Source of the DNA: Desulfovibrio sp.
Lineage (GTDB): Bacteria; Desulfobacterota; Desulfovibrionia; Desulfovibrionales; Desulfovibrionaceae
Assembly (NCBI GenBank): GCA_031270875.1
Contig: JAISXC010000206.1
Coordinates: forward strand, 1 to 10,220
DNA: 10,220 nt
Direction of reading: 5' to 3'
Of the stretch, positions 1 to 6,513 are shown in pieces; the stretch's first letter is position 1; each line of letters opens with the position of its first letter. The notes under the pieces were generated by a model, which was not told where the DNA came from, made no database searches, and saw nothing but the letters and a program-made list of their open reading frames with translations. A program made the translations under genes and the position numbers.

Positions 1-283
1 TGATTCGGTGCAGCAAAAATTGAAAAGTCATAAAATTCAGAGCGTTGTATTTCTGGCTAATTTTCAAGCTGCCACAAAGGTTTTCGCGGTTTTCAATATG
101 TTGCGCAACTAGAGCCAAATGCTTTAAAGTAGGCGAGATTCGGCGAGGAAAAATTTCAGGGATACTCTTCTCGAAATACCCGACCGACTGGAGAACATCG
201 CCGACGCGCGTGGTTGGGCTCACCCTTCCTTTCAGGGGCAATGCCTGCCATCGGCCGCCAGCGACAGACTTTCCGGAAGGCGC
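1..283. other. Non-coding flank downstream of the hydrolase gene
   Basis: I see no gene I can support here. Open frames exist on the plus strand but they run on into the antisense of the hydrolase gene and have no Shine-Dalgarno sequence or recognisable motif. The first 100 bases are AT-rich and contain the heptamer TTGAAAA or its complement TTTTCAA three times (about 20, 61 and 90). An 8-bp palindrome TTCCGGAA lies at 271-278 just past the hydrolase stop, but it is too short and lacks a T-run, so I do not call a terminator. The operon's 3' end is therefore undefined. Confidence 0.5.
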
Positions 284-1561
284 TCAACATAAAAAATCCA
301 GAGAAGCCAAGGCAAGAATTGCGGAAAGTTCTCCTATTTCCCGCACACTGGCATATTCGTCAGGAGCGCCGAGATTGTACGGTGTCAGGCCGCAGTTCGC
401 AGAAGGTATATTTTTGTACAGTCTGAAAAGTCTGGCATCGGAAGCGCCGACCCGCATGTTTGTGACGACCTCCGTTCCATGAACGACAGATGCGGCCCAC
501 TTGAGACAAGCGAATATCTTGCCGCCCGGATCGGACCAGTTCGCCGGATAAGACCGCAGCACCTTATGGGAAACGCCTTCAACCGAGTCGGTTATCTCTT
601 TGATCCTGCGCTCCACATCCAGCACGTCGAGCCCCACGGGAATGCGTATATCAAGGGTCGCCCACGCTTTGTCCGGTACAAGATTAGGGCTAGTGCCGCC
701 GCCAATCTCACCGATGTTCACAGTGACCTTCCGCAGAACTTCCGATTCGCCATTGCCGGCCAAAGGCTCAGAAACGCGGGCGGCGTCCAGTATTGACCTG
801 ATGACTATATCAGGCGCGTGGACGGGCAATTCCGCAAGTTCGTCTTTTATGCGCGATACGGCCAGCAGCAGCCTGTCTATGGCATTGTGCCCTTTATGGA
901 CGTGCGCTCCGTGGGAGGCCTTGCCCCTGGCTTCCAAGGAAATCCAGTGCAGACCCTTTTCACCAAAACGCAAGACGGAAGCCGCCCCGACATCCGGACA
1001 GATCACACAGTCCCCAGAGCAACGGGGAACTGTATCCAACAGGAACTTGCTGCCTCTTTCACCCATGGTTTCTTCATCACCCGCCAATGCGAGCACGATT
1101 TCACCAGACCACAGATCCCTGTGTTCGGCCATAAGTTTTAAGGCAGCCATGGCGGCCGCTATGCCGCCTTTCATATCCGCGGCCCCACGCCCAAAGAGCT
1201 TGCCGTCGACTATGCTTCCCGAAAAAGGGTCGGCTGTCCAAAATTGATGGTCACCGGCAGGATAAGTATCCAAATGGCCGCTGAATACAATCCGTTTGCC
1301 CAGCCCCGGGCCTTGGCCCTTGCAGTAGGCCACCAAATTACGCACGGGCTCTTCCAGAGTATATTCCTCCACATATGTCGCTGGAAAGTCAGCAATTATG
1401 TCCCGGGCGGCAACTGACACAGAAGTAGTGTCGGAAAATGGAGATTCGGACGGGATGCGCACCAGCGTCGCGGCCCACTCCGCCGTTTCTGAAATCCGCC
1501 GCATGGCTTTCGCGTAAAATGTTTTACGCATGCAGTCTCCGTCAAAGCTGGGCGTATTCAT
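284..1561 (-). CDS. M20-family metallopeptidase/amidohydrolase (ArgE/DapE-type deacylase)
   Basis: This 425-residue protein has the two-domain layout of the M20 zinc amidohydrolases, which cleave N-acyl, N-formyl or peptide amide bonds in the cytoplasm. Visible motifs are SGHLDTYP (metal His96 and Asp98), GRGAADMKGG (bridging Asp129), GDEETMGERG (catalytic Glu163, metal Glu164) and CPDVG (Asp190, probable metal ligand). The dimerisation domain follows from about 203, with GKASHGAHVHKGHNAID. Near the C-terminus the usual metal His region reads PYNLGAPDEY (394-403) with no His. The ATG overlaps the ATPase stop as ATGA, implying translational coupling. A second ATG at 1531 has a better Shine-Dalgarno (GGAG, 5 bases away) and would remove ten residues. 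Since the gene ends an ABC importer operon, it probably processes the imported compound. The substrate is unknown; an N-formyl or N-acyl pyrimidine, an amino-acid conjugate or a dipeptide all fit. The family call is firm and the specificity is not. Confidence 0.9.
   Translation of the reverse strand: MNTPSFDGDCMRKTFYAKAMRRISETAEWAATLVRIPSESPFSDTTSVSVAARDIIADFPATYVEEYTLEEPVRNLVAYCKGQGPGLGKRIVFSGHLDTYPAGDHQFWTADPFSGSIVDGKLFGRGAADMKGGIAAAMAALKLMAEHRDLWSGEIVLALAGDEETMGERGSKFLLDTVPRCSGDCVICPDVGAASVLRFGEKGLHWISLEARGKASHGAHVHKGHNAIDRLLLAVSRIKDELAELPVHAPDIVIRSILDAARVSEPLAGNGESEVLRKVTVNIGEIGGGTSPNLVPDKAWATLDIRIPVGLDVLDVERRIKEITDSVEGVSHKVLRSYPANWSDPGGKIFACLKWAASVVHGTEVVTNMRVGASDARLFRLYKNIPSANCGLTPYNLGAPDEYASVREIGELSAILALASLDFLC
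1512..1529. repeat. Perfect 8-bp inverted repeat at the hydrolase 5' end
   Basis: GCGTAAAA and TTTTACGC face each other across two bases. The site lies within codons 11-17 of the longer hydrolase reading frame and touches the alternative ATG at 1529-1531. In mRNA it could fold into a hairpin over the internal start. As DNA it could be a protein site. It may also be chance codon use, since it encodes an ordinary Arg-Lys-Thr-Phe-Tyr-Ala stretch. Confidence 0.4.
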
Positions 1562-2469
1562 TCCATCATCCCCACAGCGTTCATGAGTGCGCGCACATGG
1601 TCGCAGACCTGGAAGTATTCTTCATCTCTTACCGACTTGAAATCCCGCGGACGCGGCAGCCTGACATTCAACTCCGCCGTTATTCTTCCCGGACGGGAGG
1701 ACATCACAATGATGCGATCAGCCAAAAAAGCGGCTTCTGTTATGCTGTGCGTTATCAAAACCACCGTTTTTCCGGTTTCAAGCCAGATTCGCTGCAATTC
1801 AACATTCATCTGTTCCCGCGTAACAGCGTCAAGGGCTCCGAATGGCTCATCCATAAGCAGCAACGACGGATTGTGTATGAGAGCACGACACAGCGCAACG
1901 CGCTGCTGCATGCCGCCGGACAGCTCATAGGGACGGCAGTGCTCAAAGCCCTCCAGACCGACAAGTGCAATCAGCCTGTCCACTTCAGCGGAGTGCTTCC
2001 TTTTGTTTTTAGCGCTGTTGATGTCCAAATGCAGTTCGACATTTTCGCGCACCGTCCGCCAAGGGAGCAATACCGGACTTTGAAAGACGATTCCAGTTTT
2101 ACCGTCAGGTTCAGCGATAACTCGATGGTTGATGACCACCTGCCCGGAACTTGGGGACATCAATCCGGCTATAATACGCAGCAGGGTGCTTTTCCCGCAG
2201 CCGGAAGTGCCTACAACAGCGACGAACTCTCCCTTCCTTACCTTGAGGGACAACGGGGCTATGGCTTCAAACTCCGCGCCGTCCTTGCCGGCAAAAATTT
2301 TTCTCACGTCAATGACTTCAATAATGGCTTGGGAAGTGGGTATTTCCTCACTATGTCCCGTCCCGTCGCCGGCATGGACGTCAGTGGCGCCCTCTTCATC
2401 AGAGGCTGGAGGAGGAGGGAAGTCTCCCCTTGCGTCAGCGGCGGCAATATGGGCATCGGCTGTAAACAT
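1558..2469 (-). CDS. ABC importer ATP-binding protein (SsuB/TauB/ThiZ type)
   Basis: This 303-residue ATPase would power the importer encoded by the two upstream genes, on the inner face of the cytoplasmic membrane. All nucleotide-binding motifs are present: Walker A GTSGCGKST (87-95), Q-loop Gln130, signature LSGGMQQR (183-190), Walker B LLLMDEP (203-209), D-loop GALD and H-loop His241. The motif SSRPGRI (257-263) is typical of the nitrate/sulfonate/taurine subfamily. The first 47 residues are an acidic, Pro/Gly-rich stretch before the usual domain start (IIEVIDVRKIF); most relatives of about 250-260 residues lack it. No later ATG, GTG or TTG would remove it neatly, so I keep the ATG at 2469, six bases after the binding-protein stop, with a weak GAAGAGAC upstream. 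The 3' end overlaps the hydrolase start by four bases. Confidence 0.95.
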   Translation of the reverse strand: MFTADAHIAAADARGDFPPPPASDEEGATDVHAGDGTGHSEEIPTSQAIIEVIDVRKIFAGKDGAEFEAIAPLSLKVRKGEFVAVVGTSGCGKSTLLRIIAGLMSPSSGQVVINHRVIAEPDGKTGIVFQSPVLLPWRTVRENVELHLDINSAKNKRKHSAEVDRLIALVGLEGFEHCRPYELSGGMQQRVALCRALIHNPSLLLMDEPFGALDAVTREQMNVELQRIWLETGKTVVLITHSITEAAFLADRIIVMSSRPGRITAELNVRLPRPRDFKSVRDEEYFQVCDHVRALMNAVGMME

Positions 2470-2475
2470 GTCTCT

Positions 2476-3459
2476 TCATTTGTCCGGCAAGAAAGCATTG
2501 GTGTAAAGTTGTCCGAGAGGTACGGCACGTGGCAGACCGCCGTAATCCATAAGGAGCTTTATAGTTTCCTGCCAGTCGCGGTCATCCATGTAACCAAAGT
2601 GCTTACCTTTTGTGTTTATTGTTTCAAAGACTTCCAAGGAACGTTCCCACTGTTTTCTAAGAACACTCCTGTTGCGTGCCTCTTGAGGACGTATGCGTAT
2701 CAATGCGTTCAAGGCTTCCTCAGGGTTCTCTTTAGCAGCCAGAAACGCGTCTCTCGTCACTTTCAAAAATCGTTTTACGACATCTGGATTCTTGTCGACA
2801 AAGGCCTTGTTCGCCACAATACCATTGTTCATAAGGCGCACGCCGAAATCTGAATATTTGAATGCAAAAACTTCTTGTCCCTGCTCTTCAATCTGCGCGA
2901 TTTGTTGCGTGACCGCGCCTGTGATGGCATCCGCCCTTTTTTGCAAAAACAGGGCAAGCTTGGCGCCAAAGGCAGGATTCACCACGCTGATTTTCCTGAT
3001 GTCCACATCCTGGGAATTAAGCAAGGCAGGGAACATTTGCGCGCTTGATTCACTGGGAGCATAGGCTATTATTTTACCCTCAAGCTCCTTGGGAGATTTG
3101 ACCGGATCGGACGCGCTGGAAATGATGCACAATGAATTGCTTAAAATTCGCATCAATGCCACAACGGGCATCCCCTGCTCGACACCCCGTATTGTGCTTG
3201 TAAAGTCTATAAAGCCCAGATCGTCATTTCCTTGAGCCACGAGCTTCACGCTGGTTCCGGAGCCCTGACCGTCCTCAATCCTAACTTCAAGTCCGGCATC
3301 CGCATACATCCCCTTGTCCAATGCCAGAAAAAAAGGAGCATGAGTTCCGTAGATGGTCCAGTCAAGACGAAAATTCACCTTGTCCGCAGCGATGGATTCG
3401 GAAGCGGACAGCGAACTGAAAAAGACAAAAATCACAAGAAAGCGAATCAATGCGCTCAT
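2476..3459 (-). CDS. ABC importer substrate-binding protein (NMT1/THI5 or SsuA-like)
   Basis: This is the 327-residue periplasmic binding component of the importer. Residues 1-25 form a Sec signal peptide (hydrophobic core LIRFLVIFVFFSSL, cleavage likely after SIAA). The mature protein opens with VNFRLDWTIYGTHAPFFLAL, followed by KGMYADAGLEV, GSGTS, VAQGNDDLGFID and GMPVVAL. This is the pattern of the NMT1/THI5-like family, which includes binders of thiamine pyrimidines, riboflavin, sulfonates, taurine and aromatic acids. No lipobox Cys is seen. The start has a good AAGGAG nine bases upstream. A 116-base gap separates it from the permease gene, the largest inside the operon, with a hairpin at the permease stop. 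The fold family is clear, but the ligand cannot be read from the sequence. Confidence 0.93.
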   Translation of the reverse strand: MSALIRFLVIFVFFSSLSASESIAADKVNFRLDWTIYGTHAPFFLALDKGMYADAGLEVRIEDGQGSGTSVKLVAQGNDDLGFIDFTSTIRGVEQGMPVVALMRILSNSLCIISSASDPVKSPKELEGKIIAYAPSESSAQMFPALLNSQDVDIRKISVVNPAFGAKLALFLQKRADAITGAVTQQIAQIEEQGQEVFAFKYSDFGVRLMNNGIVANKAFVDKNPDVVKRFLKVTRDAFLAAKENPEEALNALIRIRPQEARNRSVLRKQWERSLEVFETINTKGKHFGYMDDRDWQETIKLLMDYGGLPRAVPLGQLYTNAFLPDK

Positions 3460-3575
3460 GCCGAAATGCTCCTTCTAAGGTAAAAACGTTCGGAAACCGG
3501 ATTGTGTTATCCACCCCCGTGCTCCGGCAAAACACGCCAGAACGTATCAAGCCTGAGAACCGTTCAATTCCGCAA

Positions 3576-4343
3576 CTAACATTCGCTTAGGCGAATGGAA
3601 ACATGCCAGGGGATCACGAATCTCTCCAAAAGCTCTACGCTGTAATACATTATAACACCCATGACGGTCAGAAAAGCCAATACGGCGAAAAGCATCTCCG
3701 TATCCAGAGTTCCATTGGCGGACAGCAAAAGATAACCCAGCCCTTTGTCTGCTCCGACCCATTCCGCGATCACCGCGCCCACAATAGATAAAGCCACTGA
3801 AACCTTAAGACCGGAAAAAATGCTCGGCAGGGCCAGCGGCATGCGGAACAGGCAGAAAATCTGGAATGGCGTTGCCCGCATGGAACGCGCCAATTCCAGC
3901 ATTTCCGCTTCTATGGATCGAAAACCGACGACGGAGGAGATGACGACGGGGAAAAAAGCCATGACCATTGTGATCCCGACTTTTGGAGCAAAACCCATGC
4001 CGAACCAGACAACAATCAGAGGAGCCAAAGCTATTTTTGGAAATGTCTGCGACAATATCAGCCAAGGCATGAGCGCCTTGTCCAGAAGCGGCGACATGAC
4101 CAGCAGAGCGCCAAGAGTTATTCCGAAAACAGCGCTGATAAAGAATCCACTCAAAGCCTCAAACGAGGTTATCGCCGCGTGACTGCAAAGAAATGAAAAA
4201 TCAGAACTGATCCTGTGCAGGACATCCCCAGGCATGGGTAGGAGATATTTGGGAATTTTGATTACGCTTACCAAAAAATACCAGAACAAAAAGGCCAGAA
4301 CAAGTGTCAGACCAGGATATATCAGCTTGACCAGTCTATTCAC
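3576..4343 (-). CDS. ABC importer permease (SsuC/TauC/ThiX type)
   Basis: This 255-residue inner-membrane permease (BPD_transp_1 family) probably forms a homodimer with the ATPase. About six hydrophobic segments are visible, beginning with LIYPGLTLVLAFLFWYFLV. The cytoplasmic EAA-type loop reads ELARSMRATPFQIF...LPSIFSGLKV. The usual Gly of that loop is replaced by Arg (SMRATP), while the downstream GLK is kept. I chose the GTG at 4343 because it has GAGGA four bases upstream and gives the usual family length. An in-frame ATG at 4454 would add 37 polar residues with no family resemblance and would run through the palindrome at 4395-4413. This is the first gene of the four-gene importer operon. 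Confidence 0.92.
   Translation of the reverse strand: MNRLVKLIYPGLTLVLAFLFWYFLVSVIKIPKYLLPMPGDVLHRISSDFSFLCSHAAITSFEALSGFFISAVFGITLGALLVMSPLLDKALMPWLILSQTFPKIALAPLIVVWFGMGFAPKVGITMVMAFFPVVISSVVGFRSIEAEMLELARSMRATPFQIFCLFRMPLALPSIFSGLKVSVALSIVGAVIAEWVGADKGLGYLLLSANGTLDTEMLFAVLAFLTVMGVIMYYSVELLERFVIPWHVSIRLSEC
3580..3597 (-). other. Hairpin at permease stop codon, upstream of binding-protein gene
   Basis: CATTCGC and GCGAATG form a perfect 7-bp stem with a 4-base loop, covering the last permease codons and ending one base before its TAG. No T-run follows, so it does not look like a terminator. In the mRNA it would sit about 120 bases upstream of the binding-protein ATG. Such hairpins sometimes mark processing or stability boundaries that raise expression of the binding protein; that role is inference here. 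Confidence 0.35.
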
Positions 4344-4347
4344 GTTT

Positions 4348-4352
4348 TCCTC
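4348..4352 (-). promoter_or_regulatory. Ribosome binding site of the permease gene (GAGGA)
   Basis: On the minus strand GAGGA lies four bases before the GTG at 4343. It decides the GTG start over the in-frame ATG at 4454, which has no such sequence. Confidence 0.7.
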
Positions 4353-4394
4353 ACGAGCGCATTGAGAATGGGTATCCTGCTGGCATTTTTGGAC

Positions 4395-4413
4395 AATTTT
4401 CAACTTGAAAATT
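4395..4413. promoter_or_regulatory. Perfect 19-base palindrome, likely operator of the importer operon
   Basis: The sequence AATTTTCAACTTGAAAATT has two 9-base arms around a single central base. It lies about 50 bases upstream of the permease GTG. A second copy of the half-site TTGAAAAT begins at 4437, 32 bases (about three helical turns) from the start of the same half-site in the palindrome. The symmetry, position and extra half-site suit a dimeric regulator. No regulator gene is in the window. A leader-RNA hairpin is an alternative, but no T-run or attenuator is visible. Confidence 0.45.
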
Positions 4414-4456
4414 ACATGCCGATTTCTTTGGCGAGGTTGAAAATGAATTGGCATAC

Positions 4457-4465
4457 TTTATAGCA
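4457..4465 (-). promoter_or_regulatory. Possible extended -10 promoter element
   Basis: Read on the minus strand, TGCTATAAA matches an extended -10 (TGN plus TATAAT-like). A clear -35 box is missing; TTTTCA sits 15 bases upstream of TATAAA. If used, transcription would begin near 4450 and the palindrome would lie in the transcribed leader, a suitable place for a repressor. In such AT-rich DNA chance matches are common. Confidence 0.25.
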
Positions 4466-4572
4466 TATTATGTGCCATGAAAATTTTTATCTGGGATCAC
4501 GGTTTGTTATTGAAAAAAGCTCTGCGGGACGTTAAGGATTTTTATGCCTCAACCAGTAGAAAAACAACAACT

Positions 4573-4590
4573 TATTACATAACAGTAATA
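4573..4590 (-). terminator. Weak candidate terminator after the glmM block
   Basis: On the minus strand TATTAC and GTAATA form a 6-bp all-but-one AT stem with a 6-base loop, starting 13 bases after the stop at 4604. A T-rich stretch (GTTGTTGTTTTT) follows. The stem is very AT-rich, so the case for a rho-independent terminator is weak. Confidence 0.15.
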
Positions 4591-4603
4591 TTTAAAACCA
4601 TAA

Positions 4604-5125
4604 CTATGCGTACAGGCGGGACGGCAACATGCCGGACAAAGGCAAAAGCCTGTGAAGGAGACAGGAAAAGCGACGCAACAGTCGCCGATTCCATTGGCCC
4701 GGCATGACGAGCATCATAATGTGAATAGCCAGATAACATAGTAAAATTGCTAAAGAAGTATAACAAGTGACCATTCCGTAGCCAATGCGGTCCCCAAAAT
4801 CGCTCCGCATATACCGAAAAACCAGACGCAACGCGAGGTGGAGAAGTCCGCTGACGCCGTAGGGCAAAAGGATCAGTTCCAGAAACAGGGCCGGTAAACT
4901 GACCGCAGGGGCGAATTCGGCCGCGAGCCTTGCCAGGGGAGCGACAAAAACGGCCACGCTGAAAAGCAGAAAGGCAAGAGCATGACAACCGCCTTGCGGC
5001 GGGAAAGCGCATGCCCCAGCACGTAAAAAAGGCTGCTCAGCAGAAGCAGAGGAAAAATCAGGGCAGGGGGAACGTAAATGAAGGCGCGCTCTTCCTTTTC
5101 AGCGGACTTGACCGTCGAAAGTCAC
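4604..5125 (-). pseudogene. Frameshifted small membrane protein downstream of glmM
   Basis: I do not recognise the family. The likely start is GTG at 5125, with GAGG four bases upstream overlapping the glmM stop, but this frame meets a TGA after eight codons. The next frame (+1) then reads as a plausible membrane protein: EKEERAFIYVPPALIFPLL, followed by a hydrophobic helix and a basic SRRKAVV. Near 4983 sense returns to the original frame, with AFLLFSVAVFVAPLARLAAEF, then LFLELILLPYGVSGLLHLAL, RYMRSDFGDRIGYG and a last hydrophobic segment before TAG at 4604. The pieces join into about 170 residues with four membrane helices. The two shifts compensate (one extra and one missing base), which fits a decayed gene or two sequencing errors. 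The downstream fragment alone could start at GTG 4957, but no Shine-Dalgarno precedes it. Its tight placement suggests it was the last gene of the glmM operon. Confidence 0.5.
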
Positions 5126-5129
5126 GATG

Positions 5130-5133
5130 CCTC
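5130..5133 (-). promoter_or_regulatory. Ribosome binding site (GAGG) for the gene after glmM
   Basis: On the minus strand the last two bases of the glmM TGA and the next two form GAGG, four bases before a GTG at 5125. It supports a translationally coupled gene that is now out of frame with its own body. Confidence 0.35.
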
Positions 5134-6484
5134 AGCGCAGTTCTCCGGCGACAACCTCGGCCAGATCTTCCGCGAAAACTTTGACCTTGTCCTCGTCCTC
5201 GCCCTCCACCATGATGCGGCACAGGGCTTCCGTGCCGGAATAGCGCAAAAGCACCCTGCCGCGCCCGGCAAGGGCCTCCTCAATCCGCGCCACGGCTTTT
5301 CCGATGGCGGGGCGTTCCTCAAAGGGCAGACGCTTTTCCACGCGCACGTTCACAAGCTTTTGCGGAAAGAGCGTCAGAAGACCGGCGAGTTCCGAAAGTG
5401 GTTTCTCTTTTTCGCGCATGATGCGCAAAATCTGCAATGCGGCCAAAAGCCCGTCGCCCGTCGTGCCGTAACGCCTGAAAACAAGATGGCCGGACTGCTC
5501 GCCGCCGAGCATGGCGTCTTCCCGCCGCATGGCCTCGACCACGTAGCGGTCTCCGACGCATGTGCGCAAAAGCCGCCCGTTGTGGGCGGTCATAAAAAGT
5601 TCCAGGGCCAGATTGCTCATGACGGTCGCCACCAGCAGATTGCCCGGCAGCTCGCCGCGCGCCATCATGGACTGCGCGCAAATCGCCATCTGCTGATCGC
5701 CGTCCAGAATGTCGCCCTTTTCATCCACGACGATCAGCCTGTCGGCGTCGCCGTCCAGGGCCAGGCCCACATCGGCGCGCACCTCGCGCACTTTGGCCGC
5801 CGCCACTTCAGGATGCAGGGAGCCGCACTGTTCATTGATATTGATCCCGCTGGGGGCCGTGCCGATGCGTATGACCTCGGCCCCAAGCTCCTCCAGGGCC
5901 AGGGGCGCGACCTTGTAAGCCGCTCCGTTGGCGCAGTCCACGACAATACGCAGGCCGGCGAGGGTAAGATGCGCGGGGAAGGAACTTTTGGTGTAAACAA
6001 TGTAGCGGCCGCCGGCATCCTCTATTTTTGTGGCGCGCCCAATATGCCGCGCGTCGGGATAGGGCCACGTCATGCCCGCGTCAAGCACCATCGCGGAAAT
6101 TTCATTTTCGATCTGATCCGGCAACTTGTAGCCGCCGGCGTCGAAAAACTTGATGCCGTTGTCATAAAAGGGATTGTGCGAGGCGGAAATCACCACCCCA
6201 AGGTCGGCCCGCATGCTCCGCGTCAGAAAGGAAATGGCGGGCGTGGGCAGGGGGCCTGTCATGATGACGTGCATACCGGCGGCGCACAAGCCCGCCGTCA
6301 GCGCGGATTCAAACATGTAGCCGGAGAGCCGCGTATCCTTGCCGATCACGACCTTGTGCAGACGCATTCCGCGCCTGAAGCGCACCCCGGCGGCCATGCC
6401 CAGGCGCAGGGCCACATCCACGGTCATGGGGTAGGCGTTTACCGCGCCGCGCAGGCCATCCGTGCCGAAAAGACGTTCAGACAT
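5132..6484 (-). CDS. glmM: Phosphoglucosamine mutase
   Basis: GlmM interconverts glucosamine-6-phosphate and glucosamine-1-phosphate in the cytoplasm, the step that leads to UDP-GlcNAc for peptidoglycan and lipopolysaccharide. The 450 residues match the family length. It begins [13 protein letters not shown]. The phosphoserine loop is ISASHNP with catalytic Ser102, the same number as in E. coli. The metal loop is DGDADR (244-249), the sugar-specificity motif GGEQSGH (327-333) marks glucosamine over mannose or glucose mutases, and [15 protein letters not shown] (414-428) is the phosphate-binding loop. All key residues are intact. The ATG at 6484 has a strong GGAGGA six bases upstream. It follows cdaR after 29 bases. 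In Firmicutes GlmM is made from the cdaA-cdaR-glmM operon and can bind and inhibit CdaA, so the shared operon here may carry the same control. Confidence 0.98.
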   Translation of the reverse strand: MSERLFGTDGLRGAVNAYPMTVDVALRLGMAAGVRFRRGMRLHKVVIGKDTRLSGYMFESALTAGLCAAGMHVIMTGPLPTPAISFLTRSMRADLGVVISASHNPFYDNGIKFFDAGGYKLPDQIENEISAMVLDAGMTWPYPDARHIGRATKIEDAGGRYIVYTKSSFPAHLTLAGLRIVVDCANGAAYKVAPLALEELGAEVIRIGTAPSGININEQCGSLHPEVAAAKVREVRADVGLALDGDADRLIVVDEKGDILDGDQQMAICAQSMMARGELPGNLLVATVMSNLALELFMTAHNGRLLRTCVGDRYVVEAMRREDAMLGGEQSGHLVFRRYGTTGDGLLAALQILRIMREKEKPLSELAGLLTLFPQKLVNVRVEKRLPFEERPAIGKAVARIEEALAGRGRVLLRYSGTEALCRIMVEGEDEDKVKVFAEDLAEVVAGELR

Positions 6485-6490
6485 GGCGTC

Positions 6491-6496
6491 TCCTCC
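6491..6496 (-). promoter_or_regulatory. Strong ribosome binding site of glmM (GGAGGA)
   Basis: On the minus strand GGAGGA sits six bases before the glmM ATG. It is the strongest Shine-Dalgarno in the block and suggests that glmM is translated independently of cdaR, unlike the overlapping genes before it. Confidence 0.75.
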
Positions 6497-6513
6497 ATCC
6501 TGTCATTCAGTGG

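Larger units (their letters stand above)
4344..4603. other. AT-rich intergenic region between the two gene blocks
   Basis: This stretch separates the decayed membrane-protein gene from the importer operon. It is strongly AT-rich compared with the genes around it. It contains a perfect palindrome at 4395-4413, an isolated half-site at 4437-4444 and a TATAAA-like element at 4457-4462. I looked for the conserved elements of a thiamine pyrophosphate riboswitch (CUGAGA and ACCUGAU-like blocks) on the minus strand and did not see them. A plus-strand open frame from 4477 has no Shine-Dalgarno and runs into the antisense of the neighbouring gene, so I leave it out. Confidence 0.6.

Noticed and set aside
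45..482. Plus-strand 145-codon open frame at the left edge
   Set aside because: More than half of it is antisense to the hydrolase gene, it has no Shine-Dalgarno, and the protein shows no domain-like pattern. I considered a transposase remnant in 130-283 but no motif supports it.
1438..2853. Plus-strand 471-codon open frame
   Set aside because: It lies antisense to the ATPase and binding-protein genes, which have full family motifs. Its composition is that of a shadow frame.
4344..4454. Longer permease start at the ATG at 4454
   Set aside because: It has no ribosome binding site, adds 37 polar residues absent from the family and runs through the palindrome. The GTG at 4343 has GAGGA at good spacing.
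4344..4603. Thiamine pyrophosphate riboswitch upstream of the importer operon
   Set aside because: I read the minus strand for the conserved CUGAGA and ACCUGAU-type blocks and for a closing GCG-AGGGA element and found none.
4477..4707. Plus-strand 76-codon open frame in the AT-rich gap
   Set aside because: The first 40 residues look protein-like, but there is no Shine-Dalgarno and the second half is antisense to the membrane-protein gene.
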